Notes under the pieces: generated by a model
Told to the model about the DNA's origin: nothing
Seen by the model: the letters and a program-made list of their open reading frames with translations, nothing else
Database searches by the model: none
Shown: positions 1 to 13,268 of the stretch, piece after piece
Position numbering within the stretch: the stretch's first letter is position 1
Layout: the number at the start of each line of letters is the position of its first letter
Position numbers and translations under genes: made by a program
NCBI GenBank assembly: GCA_038496675.1
Contig: CM076660.1
Location: forward strand, 16,262,750 to 16,326,749
From: Rachycentron canadum
Lineage: Eukaryota > Chordata > Actinopteri > Carangiformes > Rachycentridae
Direction of reading: 5' to 3'
Length of the DNA: 64,000 bases

Positions 1-2484
1 TCAATTTATTTCTCTCTATTCCTTCATCAAATATTGCCAAAAACACCCTTACTATTAAAGCCATTCTGCAAGTGTAATGGAAGACCTTTATGCAGCACAC
101 ATGAAACATACTGGGTATTTCTATTTTTACCCTTTTCAGAATGATAATTATGTCTAGGTAGATTTGAATAAGGAAGCATATACAGTATATATGCGTGTGG
201 TGTGCTCCAAGTGTCTGACTTGTTATTTTCATATCTTCTCAGATGAGGCTAATCTGCATTTCATGTCTTATTTTCTCCATTTTTTTCTTTGCTTCAGACA
301 TGAATATTAATTTGGAACACAAAACTTTGATGCCAGTCATTCAGAATATAGTTAAATGAAAAATATCTAACAAAATATAAAATGTATATACATATACACA
401 ATATATATCATATATATCAAGTGTCATTGCTTTCTAAGTTGGAGTGGATGGCATTAGTCATGATGTGTCAAAAGTCTGTACACAATCATATTGTTTGAAT
501 GGCTTTTCTATCTATTCACCTTTGAGCATCACCATTTGTTACGTGAGTGGTTTTTCAGTTTTTTTAGTAAATAAATTCAGTTGTTTGTTTACACAATCAA
601 TGTGGGCTTTCTGTAATTGCACAGAGGTATGATTTGGATGCAGTTTTGTTTCATATTCAGAAAACAGCCAGTAAAAAGGAGGTTAGAAAAGAGGCAAGAC
701 AGTTTTAGCAAAACAAGTCATTGATGTTTTTGATTAATTTTAGCTCATCTAGCCCAGAGTAGCTTCTCGTCATACCCATCCAGTTTTCCCAGGAGAAAAG
801 AGAGGAAACAAACAATTCATAGAAATGATTAATTCTGAGTAGTTGGAAAGGCAGGCTGAACGACGCTCACACTACCTTCCAACACTTGGGGTTGTTAATA
901 TAAACTGCTGCACAGCTACGCAGTTCAAAACCAAGCTCGAGGCAAATTCAGGAAGATCAAAAACTAAGAGCAAGCGTAGTCTTCCTCTCCACATCAATCT
1001 CTATTCTAGATAGGTGAAGCTTACCTAGATTCAAAGGGATTGGTGGTTTGAGATTACCACCTTGGTTGACATTCACACTCAGTTTGTTTTCCTTTAAAGA
1101 ATCCCCTATTTATCCAACCAATCTGTAACCCTCAATCCTATACACAATCTGTTTTGGTACTTCACTCTCTGCCAGGGAGCTTTTGCTGTAATTTCACTTC
1201 ACTTACGTGCACCCTCTGGATGGCTGTATGTTTCTGCTTAAAGGCTTTCCATTGAGTGACAGATTAAATTCTGCTCCCGATTTTACTTATTTTGGCTCTA
1301 ACACTGTTTCACAAACCACTGGAGCAGGAAGTCATTAGCTCGACAAAGCCAAGCAAGTCTGTGTTTACGATGCCACCCTCCCTGTTATTTAGACAGAATG
1401 GTTTGGCCACAGATATTTGCTGCACTGAAAGTCTAATGCTGTGCTTCCATGGACAGGGCTGCCCAATACAATAATGTAGAATGCCCATAAGCCATTGCAG
1501 CCCATTTACTTATTGTTTAAAATACTGAGTGTGTTGTTTCCTCATGTCCTATATATTTCATGTGGACATCTAGATGAAATGGTGCATTTTTCTCAGCACA
1601 TTCATGGAAAGCACATGTCTCCTCCAACATGATTCTCTGCCAGTATGGACAAAGATGCACCATTTAAAATTTCAAAGCAGATGGAGAGTAGCCAAACTGA
1701 GTCAGAACTGACTCTTATGTAAAACTGTGTGCCAGTTTTTGTATAAGCAACTATGTTCGCCAAGCTACTCCACATTCTGACCTTGGTTGGAGGCCACCCT
1801 GCCAGGCAGTAAAATATGTAGGGGTGCAGTTAGAGGGTGGGAGAGGGGAGAACATGTTTAGCAGGCATCATCCTCAGCTATTAGCACTCCCAGCTTTCTG
1901 CTGGATGCCTGCTGTCAATAAAGCACTGATTGGAGGCACTGGGACACTGCCTGCAGAGACCAGGTGAGGAGGCAGCATTCATTTGCAATTCTGAGATGAA
2001 AAGACACAGCAGAGTGAGCTGCTTGGGTGCCTCTCTTTGTTTGCACATATCATTTCCACTCTAATGAACACTGCACAGTAGTGGGCCCTTGTAACAAGGC
2101 TCAAAGGTAGGCTCAAACATTGTTTACATTTTGCATAGGTCTTTGCAGGGCCTGGGGAACATTAAAAGCATTTTTCTTTTCCTGTGTGGGACCTACCATA
2201 AAAGTGAATCAGTTTTAGCACCCTCAGCAACAGCAAAGCTTTGATTTATTTTGTTTCACGCCACTCCTCATACCTAAGCACAGAGTAAACCTTGAAAACA
2301 AATTGCTAAAATCCTTGGAGTGGAAAAAGAAAATGTTGTAGTGTCTATCACCAATTTCAATGTTGGATTTGCCTCTCTATCTCCTCTCCACAGTATGCAG
2401 GTGGCCAGAGTCTCCTGCTGTGCTCAGAGCTGTTCAGTGCTTAGTGTCTCTGCCAAAGGAGAGTTGCTGCCCCTGTCGCTTGTG

Positions 2485-2519
2485 GTGTGTGTGTGTGTGT
2501 GTGTGTCTGTGTGTGTGTT
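2485..2519. repeat. (GT)n microsatellite
   Basis: Alternating GT with one TC interruption, directly visible. Apparent open frames across it translate to Val-Cys or Thr-His runs and are artefacts of the repeat. Confidence 0.95.
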
Positions 2520-4360
2520 AGTGCATGCGTGTGTTGGTGGGTGGGTAGGTGGTTGAGGGGGAAATGGGGACTTAAGGATGTACGCTACAGCAGTCCACGA
2601 CATCTGAGGGATTTGAGCAGGGTGTAAATGGTCCTTCCTCGTGGCCTCTCGCAGTGGGAAAGTGTTGGAAAGATCATTAACCTGTTTCACAAACACCCTG
2701 AGCACTCGTTTTCCACACTGTGATGCAATTTCATTTCTGTTGTCTTTGACTTTACCTAGCTGTTTTTATCTGTGTAAACTCCTGTTTCAATCTAGACAAG
2801 AGATGCAGGAGCTATGATCATGCTATAAGACCGGCTCTAAGATTATAACATCTAACTGTAAACTTGAAATCTGTCTCACAGGGCAAACATACATTTAGAG
2901 AGGGCTTCACTGTTATTCTTATTATTGTATATATATTCTTATATAGTAAAGTGCACTGAATGATGTCCAAAAAATGAGTTGTAATGTTGAATGGTGGTTC
3001 TGGTGGTAGACACTTTGCTTCGCACATATGATTAATGATCACTTGTAATTGTTTTGCCATGGGCTGAGATTTATGGCTCATAATCAAGATGACTCAGATT
3101 TGGATTGATACCTACTCACCTGTAAGAGTTTCAGACCCTCCCCCTCCTCTGTGTGCAAGGCACTGCTCAGCGGTGGAGAACAGTGAGAGCGAGAGAGAAT
3201 ACACACGTGTCGGATTTCTGCTGCAAAACCTAAAAGGCTTTATTTTCAAGGCCAAATGGCCCATGACAGAGTAGTTTTATGGCAACAGTATTTTGCATCT
3301 CTTGGATGTTTGTTCTCATTAGCTCATCTCTGTTGTGGAAATGCAACTTTATTGTCCATATCAATTAGTGGCCAAACAGATGGGGAGGGTTGACATGGGT
3401 GGGAGGGGTTGCAACAGGAAACTTGTGTAGGAGGCTGCAGCTGTAGTTGCACTTCCTTCTGATATAGATCGACGCAGTGATATATTACTAAATAGCCATC
3501 CCCTATTTTCTCTGCAGCTACATTCATGCATCAAGGCCAATCTCTAATGATCCTCGACTCTCCAGATGCCATTTCCAACCAGGAGGCCATGTTGCTTCCT
3601 GAGAGCTGCTGCCAAGCTCTCCAGTTCCACTTCATGGTCTTCAGATTCTGCACATAAGCTTGTTCCTGTCCCAAAGATGCCTCAAGTGGCCGTTAATAAT
3701 TATTTCAGACGTTCCCGTGGCAATCTCATTCACTGCAAAAATATTTTTTCTTGATTGAACACTTGAAACTAATTTACCCTTCAGAACGCTGAGGTCTATA
3801 ATAAAATGGGTAATGTTTGAAAATGAAGTGGAAAAACACAGACCATAGTGACTTTAGCAGACACTGTGATTTCCTCAGATCTGTCACTGCACGAGTTGTT
3901 GCGTTGAGAGATGAAATGTTCTCAACTCGATGCCAGCAATTGACAGCTTGCTAGGCTTTACCACCAAATTCATATACATATAGCACATTGACTATAAACT
4001 GATAAATAGCAGAAATTAACTATGCATCTAATTGCAGAATTTATAAGCATAACTCATTGAGCAGATGGAAGTCATTGGTGTATTTGGAGTCACTTTATTG
4101 AAACCTGTGGGGGCTGCATTGCATCAGTATCCATATTCCACTCCAAAGTAGAATTTATTTAAACTAACAGAAAAGCCTAGTGGCCATTTGGCTCTAAACC
4201 GGTGTTGTGTCATTGAGTCTTGGCATGTGCAGAGTGAAAATACTCTGCTGGAATCTATACCAGACTTGGATGGCTGTCATAGACCATATGCGGATCACAG
4301 ACGTTACGTGGTGGACACATCTTCAGCCCTTAAATATTTTTGTGCTCAAAAGGTCTGCAC

Positions 4361-4381
4361 AAAAAAAAAAAAAAAAAAAAA
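4361..4381. repeat. poly(A) run
   Basis: About 21 consecutive A, followed by A-rich sequence with AATAAATA motifs. It could be the tail of an old retroposon inserted in plus orientation, but I recognise no element body upstream. Confidence 0.85.
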
Positions 4382-7300
4382 GAATAAATAAGAAATAAAT
4401 AATGGCGAATATTTTTAATTCAATAAACAGGAATCCCAGAATCAACAGATAAAAAAGTTAATATCAAATAAAGAGAAATGAAATGGAAACCACAGAAATT
4501 TAAGTGTGGATGAGTCAAAAGCTGGATCAGTTTCTTGATCAGATATTAACAGTATTGTTGAAGCATTTTTGTTTTTAAATAGCTATGTATCTATATATCA
4601 GGATGTCTCATATATATGATTATTATTTTTTTCAAAGGTTTAAGTTTTCATTTCTGCAGTGATTGGAAGAAAGATATTTTCCCTCACATCTGATCCCTGA
4701 ATCTAACACATCACTTCTTTTCCATTTCAACTTAACCCTGCTGAAATTGGAGAAAGCAATTTGAAGCCGTAGCCAATTGGAAGACCTAAAACTGTTATTC
4801 AAGCAGGAGAACCAATCAACATCCAGCAGTGAGGTATTGAATAGAGATGATCAGGCGCTGAATAGAAATTTGAAAATGCATAAAGTGGTAAAGTGGCGCC
4901 TCAAACATATCCAGAGATTGACAGTTGGACACTGAACGAGTCAGACAGGGTACTAATGTCTCTCCTGTTACTCGGTCTTCCCTTTTAGCAGGGTCCATCT
5001 CACTGCTCATGTGGGACTGAGTGACTGACAAGCCACTGACATTTACAATCTCTGCGCCCTCAACCTGTGGGCAAGCATGCCAGTATTAAAATGCTCTGTG
5101 CAAAGCATGGTCTGAGTCATCATTAGTGAATTTTATATATTATGCACACACATCATTATTTTTGCTGCATCTTCATTGTTCTCCATTGATGTGTGTAGCT
5201 TGTTGCTGTATCTGCTTTCATTGTTTGATTTGATTCATTTTTAATTAATTAATTCTTCATTCAAGGTCATCACAGAATACCATTTTGGTCAGATAAGGAT
5301 GAAATAAAACAAAAAAGGAACAAACTCCATATTTTTTCTTGCCACAAATCATTATGAGCCGTTGATCCAGTAAGCATGCCTTAAGGATCTGGAATGATGT
5401 TCTAATGGTGGTAATATGAATTGATAAGGATCATGAATATTCTTTAGCCTGACACACATACTTAAGGTATAGACTTTCTTTTGGGACAATTCTATATAAA
5501 TGGGAATGTCCTTGTGACATAAGATCTACCTGATTGCAATGTTTCTAGGAGACTTTATGTCCAGGCAAATGTTAGACTAATAGGCATTGAATTATTCAGC
5601 ATCAGTAATGGAGATGATGCTGTTAAGAAATGTTACATCAGCACGGAAGGCCTATTTTCTTCCTGAGACTTTTGCGATCGTAAGAATGGGCTGCATCACT
5701 GGAAATTCAGGTGAATCCATTTATGTATAATTTCCCCCCACCTTCATCTTTGGAAGTGCTCATTGAAGGCCGTGCAGTCAAAAGTGCTTCTGCGTTTTCT
5801 CTGCTCATTTCGCTTTCGCCGACTGCTACCCAAGCTATATTGCAGTGTACGAAGCTTCCTATTCTAGTGGCACAAATTAATCTACACTGCCTGTCCACCT
5901 GCAACAGGCCTCATACAATACAAGGGCACATGCATTTTTATTCACTTCTTCCTGCGGGGCCAAACATACAGAGACATCTAATTTAAAGCTGTCGTCTCTT
6001 GCTATCTGCTGTTTCCCTGGCCAAACAATATAGCATCTCAATGAGAGGTAAGCTTTGCTACCTATTTATCCCCTTCCCTGGAGGAAGAGGCTCTGGTTTC
6101 CTAAAGGCGTCAAAGACTAAAAATATTCAAGAAATGATTAGATAATTCAAAAAACAATTGAAACCAGTTTTATTATTGTGGCACTACTTTAGAGCCAGTG
6201 CCATGCTTGTTGGCAGAATGACCAAAATTCCTCCCCCCTTGTTAACCTGTCACCTCTTGCTCTCCATCCCCTATCAGCAGAGAGAGTGCAGCAAGATGTT
6301 TGTCTGGTCTGCCTGACTAACTGATCCTTTATCTGTGTGCAAGTAGGAATCTATCACTCTCACTGTGACTCAACCTAACTGAGTTGTGTGTTGATGAATC
6401 CATGGCAATGTTTGTGGAGCTGAAGAAGCAGATGGATTTCTAGTCCCACCCTTCTGTTAGTTTGTCTTGGATCTATAATATCCTCTAAACTTTATTATTC
6501 TAAATGTTCAATTCTATACTAAATTGTAGCCCATTTTCATGGTGTCACCTTGAAGTCATGGAGGAACAAGAGGACCATAAAGACACACTGCTGTCTGTAG
6601 TATTCCTATAACATTCCTTTAATATTTTCTATGATATTCCGTTAATATTCCTTCACTAGCGTCTTTGCTACTCTGTTCCCCAAGACATTATATCTGAAGT
6701 CTTGGCTTCAGAAAAGCCACATCTTGGCAAGGAACCTCCAGGCAGGAGCACATGAAAACAAACAGCAAAAGCATGACTATGAGCCAAGATGGAGTCTGTT
6801 ATGAGCAGCTAAATCATAGCACAGACAGCTAGTGAAGTCAGAATCGTGTGCTATGTTCATATGATTTATTCTTTGTTCATAGGTTGCCTCCCTCATTTCA
6901 GGGGTGCAAACATTTAAGGTTTATTTTTTAGTCATTGTTCTATGTTCACTGAAATTTAGATGGTACAAAAATCCAAGGGGGTCATGTGGGTCATGTAACT
7001 TTAAACAGCCCTGCTTGTAGTATATAACGAGAAAACCCTTTACTCATGATGTAAAAAGACAGTTGTAGTAGAGAGAGAAGGAAGATAACTGAATAAAATG
7101 GAATTGTAGCATTAGTAATGTCACAGCTATGGTTAAGGGTACATGGATATGTGTGTTGGCTCGTGGTGTGGGAGCAGGGGGGTACTCCCATTGGGCCATC
7201 CCCCGCCTGTTAAAAAAATAAATCATTTACTGCTTAGAACAAACCGTTTTACAGTATTTCTTGTGAAGCAGCTCTTACTGCTGTTTCTATAACTAGGAGC

Positions 7301-9325
7301 TAAAAGGAAATTGCTTATAGCCTTTCTCAAGAAAATAAGAGACTGCAGACATACTGAAAAATACAGCTTAAGTGCTTCTTTGAGGTCCCAAAAAGTCCCA
7401 AGTGTTTATTATGTTTAGGCAGTGATAGTATGTCCAGCTAAATAAGCGGTGGAGGTGAAACCACTGTGTGTTAGAAAAGTAGAACCGTATCTTTGGCTGG
7501 AGGCTTTGGCTAGAGGAAGGGAAATTTGCAATTAAAATGTGTTAGTTAAGCGATTAGGCTATTTTTAACAGTTTATTTTAAAGACATTACATAGAAGAGC
7601 GATGCCTGCAGTCCCTTTAATGGTACATAGTGAATTCAGGTTCTGTTTTGAGTTGTTTATAATGGCTGAATAGGTTTCGTGTTCAATAAATAATTACCAC
7701 ATTAACAGATGAGGCAGTTGGCAGGGTTTTACCTGGTGTGGCATCTATTGGGTTTTGCAGTTTAGAGTTTAAAGAAACAGAAAGACTAACAATATTACTG
7801 CCACGAGTGGAAGCTGAAATATCAGTAGAAATGAACACTGATCGACTGATGTCGGTATGTAGCATGAAGTCTTCTGGATTTCTGCATGATGTTTTTTGGG
7901 AACTTCAGAAATCGCTGTCACTCATGGATTCATTTACATTCATCCAAAAATACTCCAGTTACTGCAGAACTAGGCTACACTTCTGTAACCACTGGCAGAT
8001 TCTTCCTGATGGCTCCATAAAAAGATGATTTTCTGTGCTGGGCTCGGTCTGCGTACGGCGCCACCGGATCATTGCTACAGTCACTATTTAGAGACGGTTG
8101 TCTCTCAACCAAAAACACCAATATCTTTCCTTGTGTGCCCGAGGGAAAATAAATACCTCCCTTTTTTATGTGCTAATGTATTATGTTAGTTTAGGCTACA
8201 CCATCTTGTCTAGGTCTTGGTTACACCATTTCAATGAAATGTGTAACCAACTTGTGTGCAATGTAAGTTTATCCCTTGTCATTTCTGACCTGTGTAAAAA
8301 ATGTCCAGCTTGTTAGAGGTATGAAGTGTATATGCAGGAGGCTCTGTCACCAGGTAGTGTCCCTCAAGGGCCAGTGGTTGCTGCAGATCTCAAAGTGGCT
8401 GCCTCAAATCGAGCGGTCTGGGTGATGGATGGCCTCTGGCATGATGTATAACTGCTGCATTCTTCCCACAGGCCTCCATGGGCTGTGTTTGGTCAAGTGA
8501 CCTCTGCTTCCTGTGCTCGTCCCTGGAGTTCCGATTTGCTGTCTGGGTGTAAATATGATCCATGGTACAACATGGCAGACGTTGAATGATGGACCTCATT
8601 GTCCATGGGATGGAAATCAGATTCTCCTAGCTTTGTTTCAGCAGCCTTTGCACTAAAGCACACTCATCACCAGACCAGGGATCCTTTTATTTCTGTTCAG
8701 TGAATGACAGAAATACAAAAATAACTTCTGTAGAATTACTGCAGTGAATAAATGCAATCCATTTATTATATTTACAATTTTTGTGAAAAACTCATTTCTG
8801 ACCCAAAGTGTCAAGGGATTATTGATATTGACCATATTATTATTATTATTTATATTATTTGTTGTGCAAAAGCTGGTAGTAAATGTTAGAATGAAATTTA
8901 GCCCTATATAACCTTACATATGAATTTAATGTCTCTAACTGCAGGGCACTTTATTGACAGGAACATTCAGGTCTGCAAGAAAACAAATTCACCAAAAAAC
9001 CTAATACAGCACAACATTTCAGTGTGGCCAATCAGCCAATGTGTACCATAGCAAAATATGTAATTTCTTAGTATGCCATCAATTAATGTTATGATTTGTA
9101 CTTTTACTGCTATGCACTGCAGTGTATACCGCCACCACTAAGTAATGGGTCAGTGAACTTCCATAACAGAGAGAAGTGCCTGGCGCTGACACAATGCATT
9201 TTCCCCTGCTATAGCTACTCTGGTAAATACACACACTGAGAAATTAGATTTGGCAGGTCATTCAACTCTCCCCTTGGGGTTCAGCAACTTTGCGACTGCA
9301 ATGTTTTTTTTTCCCTTTCTTTTCT

Positions 9326-9340
9326 TTTTTTTTTTTTTTT
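9326..9340. repeat. poly(T) tract
   Basis: T-rich stretch from about 9304 ending in an uninterrupted T run. It may be the reverse of a retroposon tail, with no recognisable body. Confidence 0.8.
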
Positions 9341-9614
9341 GGCTTAAAATAAACACTTCACCTCAAATGCTCCAAGTATTTCGCAGATTTGACCATTTCC
9401 TTTAACCTCTTTCAATCTTAAAATGCAATGGCAGGAACTGAAAATATGTGTATATCTCAAAGAATGGAAAGGTAGCATTACAATTTCATCCTTGACTTGT
9501 GAGCATTTTGAAGCCCCACTTTTTTTTGCTACGAGCGAACAGAAAAAAACGAAAAGGTTTAGCAAGTACACAGTTTCATATCACAACAAACATTTTTCAT
9601 TTTACCATATTTTT

Positions 9615-9684
<70 letters not shown>
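9615..9684. repeat. (ATC)n trinucleotide microsatellite
   Basis: About 23 perfect ATC units (70 bases), the longest pure trinucleotide repeat in the window. Frames through it give poly-Ile, poly-Ser or poly-His, which explains the spurious long open frames at this position. It is uninterrupted and so likely polymorphic. Confidence 0.97.
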
Positions 9685-11704
9685 ATTATTTTGGCAGAGA
9701 AATGAAAGTAAAGGAAATAAGGAAACAGCAAGTGAAGGTGTTAAAGCTGAAGTTTGTTCCCTCTAATTTAATGATGGTGGAGCTGCTGCTTCTTTTGCTC
9801 CAGTGCTCAAGTACATTTCAGTGGTATTAGCCTCACCTCCAACTTTGCCCAGAGCTGGTGGCACTGCTGGAGGATATAGTCCTGCTCACAGCTCTCCCAG
9901 ATTATTCATGTATGTCCACTGCAGCTCCCTTGGCAACAGTGAAGGGAGGGACCCAGTCATTCAACACATGCTGCTCTTAATGCTGAGGTGGTGCTATGTG
10001 AGCAACACGCACAATGACACCTCATTCCATTTCAAGTCTAAAGGTATTACTTTGTTTGTTAACAATTTTAGTTGAGTCTGCTCATCATTTATTAGTGCTC
10101 TGATTCATTAATGCCATCACTGTAAGACATACACTGCTGTTGTTAGGAGGAATCACAAAGGGAAGCTTTGCCATCTGACATTTGCTGTTTCTACAGTCTA
10201 TCTCCATGGTTTGTTTATTCTGTGTACCAACAGGAATCAGCACCGGTGACATGACAGCGGCAAATTGATTGTCTGCCTGATTAAATAAGCATTTTTTCAC
10301 TTTTTGTCTTTATTTTATTTTAGGTTGAGCAGATTATTAGATACACACATAGTTAATGTCTTAATTATCTAATAAGTTTAATTCCTCTAATATTAAGCCA
10401 ACCTTCCCTATTTTTATTGACAGCTGACTTGCAAAGGCTGACATTTTAGTTACCCAGGGCAACCAAAATCTAATAAATCAGTGTGGCTCTGGCAGAGAAA
10501 ATCTACTAGACCTGAAGATTTGTGTGAAACATGGATTTACACACTGCCCATCATTACCTACAAATGATTCCCACTATTGACATGATTAATTACAGCTTGA
10601 TTTTCATCTTCATTACCACAACCATTACTGCTCAGGCCATGTCCACCAATTTTAGACATGAAGGTCAGTGTGCTTGTGATTGTGATGTGACTACTTGGCC
10701 TGTGAAAACAATTGTGTAATGTCTTCTGTGGCTCTGGAAAAAAGTGGCCTGAAAGAAACACTTAAACACTTAAAGAGGCAAGAAGGGTCTAATGAAAGAT
10801 GCTGTTGAGTGCATTATGTGAATTGTCAGTTGCCACATTTTTGAAGATAAGGACTAAAAGTCTGGCTTATGATGCTTTGATTTTGAAATTTGGAACACTG
10901 GACTTCAGATGAATGAATTTTATGAATGAATGACTTTGATCTTTGATTTTTACTCTCATCCAACACTTCAGTCCATGATCAAATACCTGCAAAAATAATA
11001 ATATTCCCATCATCCCTAGTTGTAATTCATGTTTAGTGCTGATAAGCGAATATTAGCATACTGACATACAAAAGTGAGACATGTTCACATTTACCTCAAA
11101 GCACTTATTTGCCTAAAAACAGCTTCAGTAGCATTTTACTCTAATTTCAAAGTCAACACTGTCAAACCAAACCTTTTTGTTTTAGTTCACAAAATATTCA
11201 CTTTGCAACCCTTTTAGTCTGTGGTGGTTCTGTCTTCCTACACTTCCCTCAGTGTCCAAATGTCTCCATTCATACAAAGGAACCTAACTCTACTGCTGAA
11301 TTACTTTGTTTTAAATTTAACCTCTCTGTAAGTTCAGTGTCAGGGTTGTGCAGATGACAAGAGTTGGGAATGAAAAGTTCAGACTGCACGAGTAGGACCC
11401 TTTCATCTTTGTGCCCTTTCCTCTACACTACACAAAATAAGTGCAGATGCTAATGATGAATAAAATCCACTGCAGTGATTTGATTTCTTAAATGATTATT
11501 ATACACCTGCTTATTTGATCTGTCTGCCAAAGGATTGCATTGGCCATATGATCAAATAAATGCATGCCATTATCATTTACTTTGATCATATATAATTCTT
11601 TTGGATGTAAAAAGATTACAATGTGGTTTCAAGCTAAGCTGGTAGTCAACAAGTATACTGCCTGCTTTGTTCATGATAGAAAAGGTCTGTTTCTCCCACA
11701 CAGG

Positions 11705-11730
11705 ACACACACATACACACACACGCACAC
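11705..11730. repeat. (CA)n microsatellite
   Basis: Imperfect CA repeat with single T and G interruptions. Confidence 0.9.
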
Positions 11731-11819
11731 TAACCAAACACAAAGCCAGGGTGATTTGTGTATAAAGTGGAAGGCATCCTGCTGCTCCTCCAAAATTACA
11801 TTCTGGCAGGTGTAAAAAT

Positions 11820-12150
11820 TTACTCTGCGAGGACACTCCACGCAGGTTGATTGTACACCTGCTTGGCTATTTTACAGGAGCTATTCACGCTAGCAAAGAC
11901 GGCGGCTTCCTCAGAGGATCTCTCCCCAGTCTCAAACCATCGAGCTCTGAGCCTGCCAGCATGATAGAAAGCTCATCATGTTAATTCAAAAGCTAACTGA
12001 ATCAGCCGTAGAATTGTATTTCTACCACACAGGTGAGCTTCATTACCTTCTTTCCAGCTCGGCTTCACTGGCAGGATCCTCACTCACTATCATTTTGCGC
12101 TCCCTAAAATGCAGCAAATAATTAAATTCATTGGGTAAAATATTGAGTTT
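11820..12150. promoter_or_regulatory. candidate conserved non-coding block
   Basis: This mid-GC block has no simple repeats and sits in AT-rich surroundings. It contains homeodomain-type ATTAAT/AATTAA cores near its end. It also contains a segment, 11878-12032, bounded by an acceptor-like TATTTTACAG and a donor-like CAGGTGAGC. All three plus-strand frames of that segment contain stops, so it is not an internal coding exon. A regulatory element or a non-coding exon are both possible. This is inference from composition only. Confidence 0.2.
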
Positions 12151-13249
12151 AGATTGTCCAGAGACGCATAAATATTTCTGTAACATCTATGGAAACACAA
12201 ATGTCTCCTTCAGCTGTACCAGTCACATTGATTTATGTCCTACAGATCTGACCACAGCATTAAAAAAATCAAAATGTGGACAGTCAGTCCTAGTCTTAGA
12301 CTGACTGAACACCCTATAATTTATCCCACAACAAATACAACTCAGCTGCTATCAAGCCACCAGCATCAGCGCCAGTAGAAGATGATGGTATCAAAATTCA
12401 AATAAAACCACTTTTATGGATAATACCTAATAGTTAGTCAATCAACATTTAAGTTAATTATATGTTAATTCCTATTATGAATGTGAGTTTTTTTCAGACT
12501 AGTGGAAATAAAATGACAAAAATACATATTTGTCATATTTATCTTTTTTTCCCCACACGCATATATGGATTTAACATAAATTTACCAAAAGTTAGCATTC
12601 TAATACAACATGCAGTACTATGATTTTTATCTGCACCATGTCTTCACAGGCATGCTCTCTCCTACACAATGTTATCGGATTCAAACATGGTCATTCTATT
12701 GTATCAGATATTGCATCTGTAAATAGTAATTTAAAATAAAAATGAATGGAAATTTAACTCAAAAAATTGTTTATTTCTTTTTTTTACACTCTGAGCTGGA
12801 AATCTTCACTTCACTGGCACCTTTTTTATTTCTTTCTATATTTTGAAGGTTTTTACTGAGGAGTTTGTTCGAATCTGATTCACAGCCAGAATTACATAAC
12901 GTTTTACTCCAAAATACTGGCAAAAATGATTTTGTATGGGTTCTGACAGTTAAAAAAAGATATCTGAAATCCCCTGTGTACAAAACTTTGGCTCTAAAAT
13001 GTCAACAAAACCAAGAACCAGGTATTGAATTTTGAACCTGGCCTAATCCAAAATTCATATTTATATTCTGACCTGCTATATAAATTAATGAATATTTACC
13101 TAGCTAATACATCATTTGCATATGTACAAAAATAAAGTATCAGCATCAGTAGACTTGTAAAACAGAAAATAATAATCAAAGTAAGTCTTGAAATAGTAAG
13201 TATTGAAATGGGGAAGTTTCAGTATTTACCCTGTGCACCCAGTACTTAA

Positions 13250-13268
13250 TTTTTTTTTTTTTTTTTTT
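13250..13268. repeat. poly(T) run
   Basis: About 18 consecutive T. No associated element body is recognised. Confidence 0.85.

Noticed and set aside
9423..9830. 135-codon plus-strand open frame
   Set aside because: About a sixth of it is poly-Ile from the ATC microsatellite. No family resemblance elsewhere.
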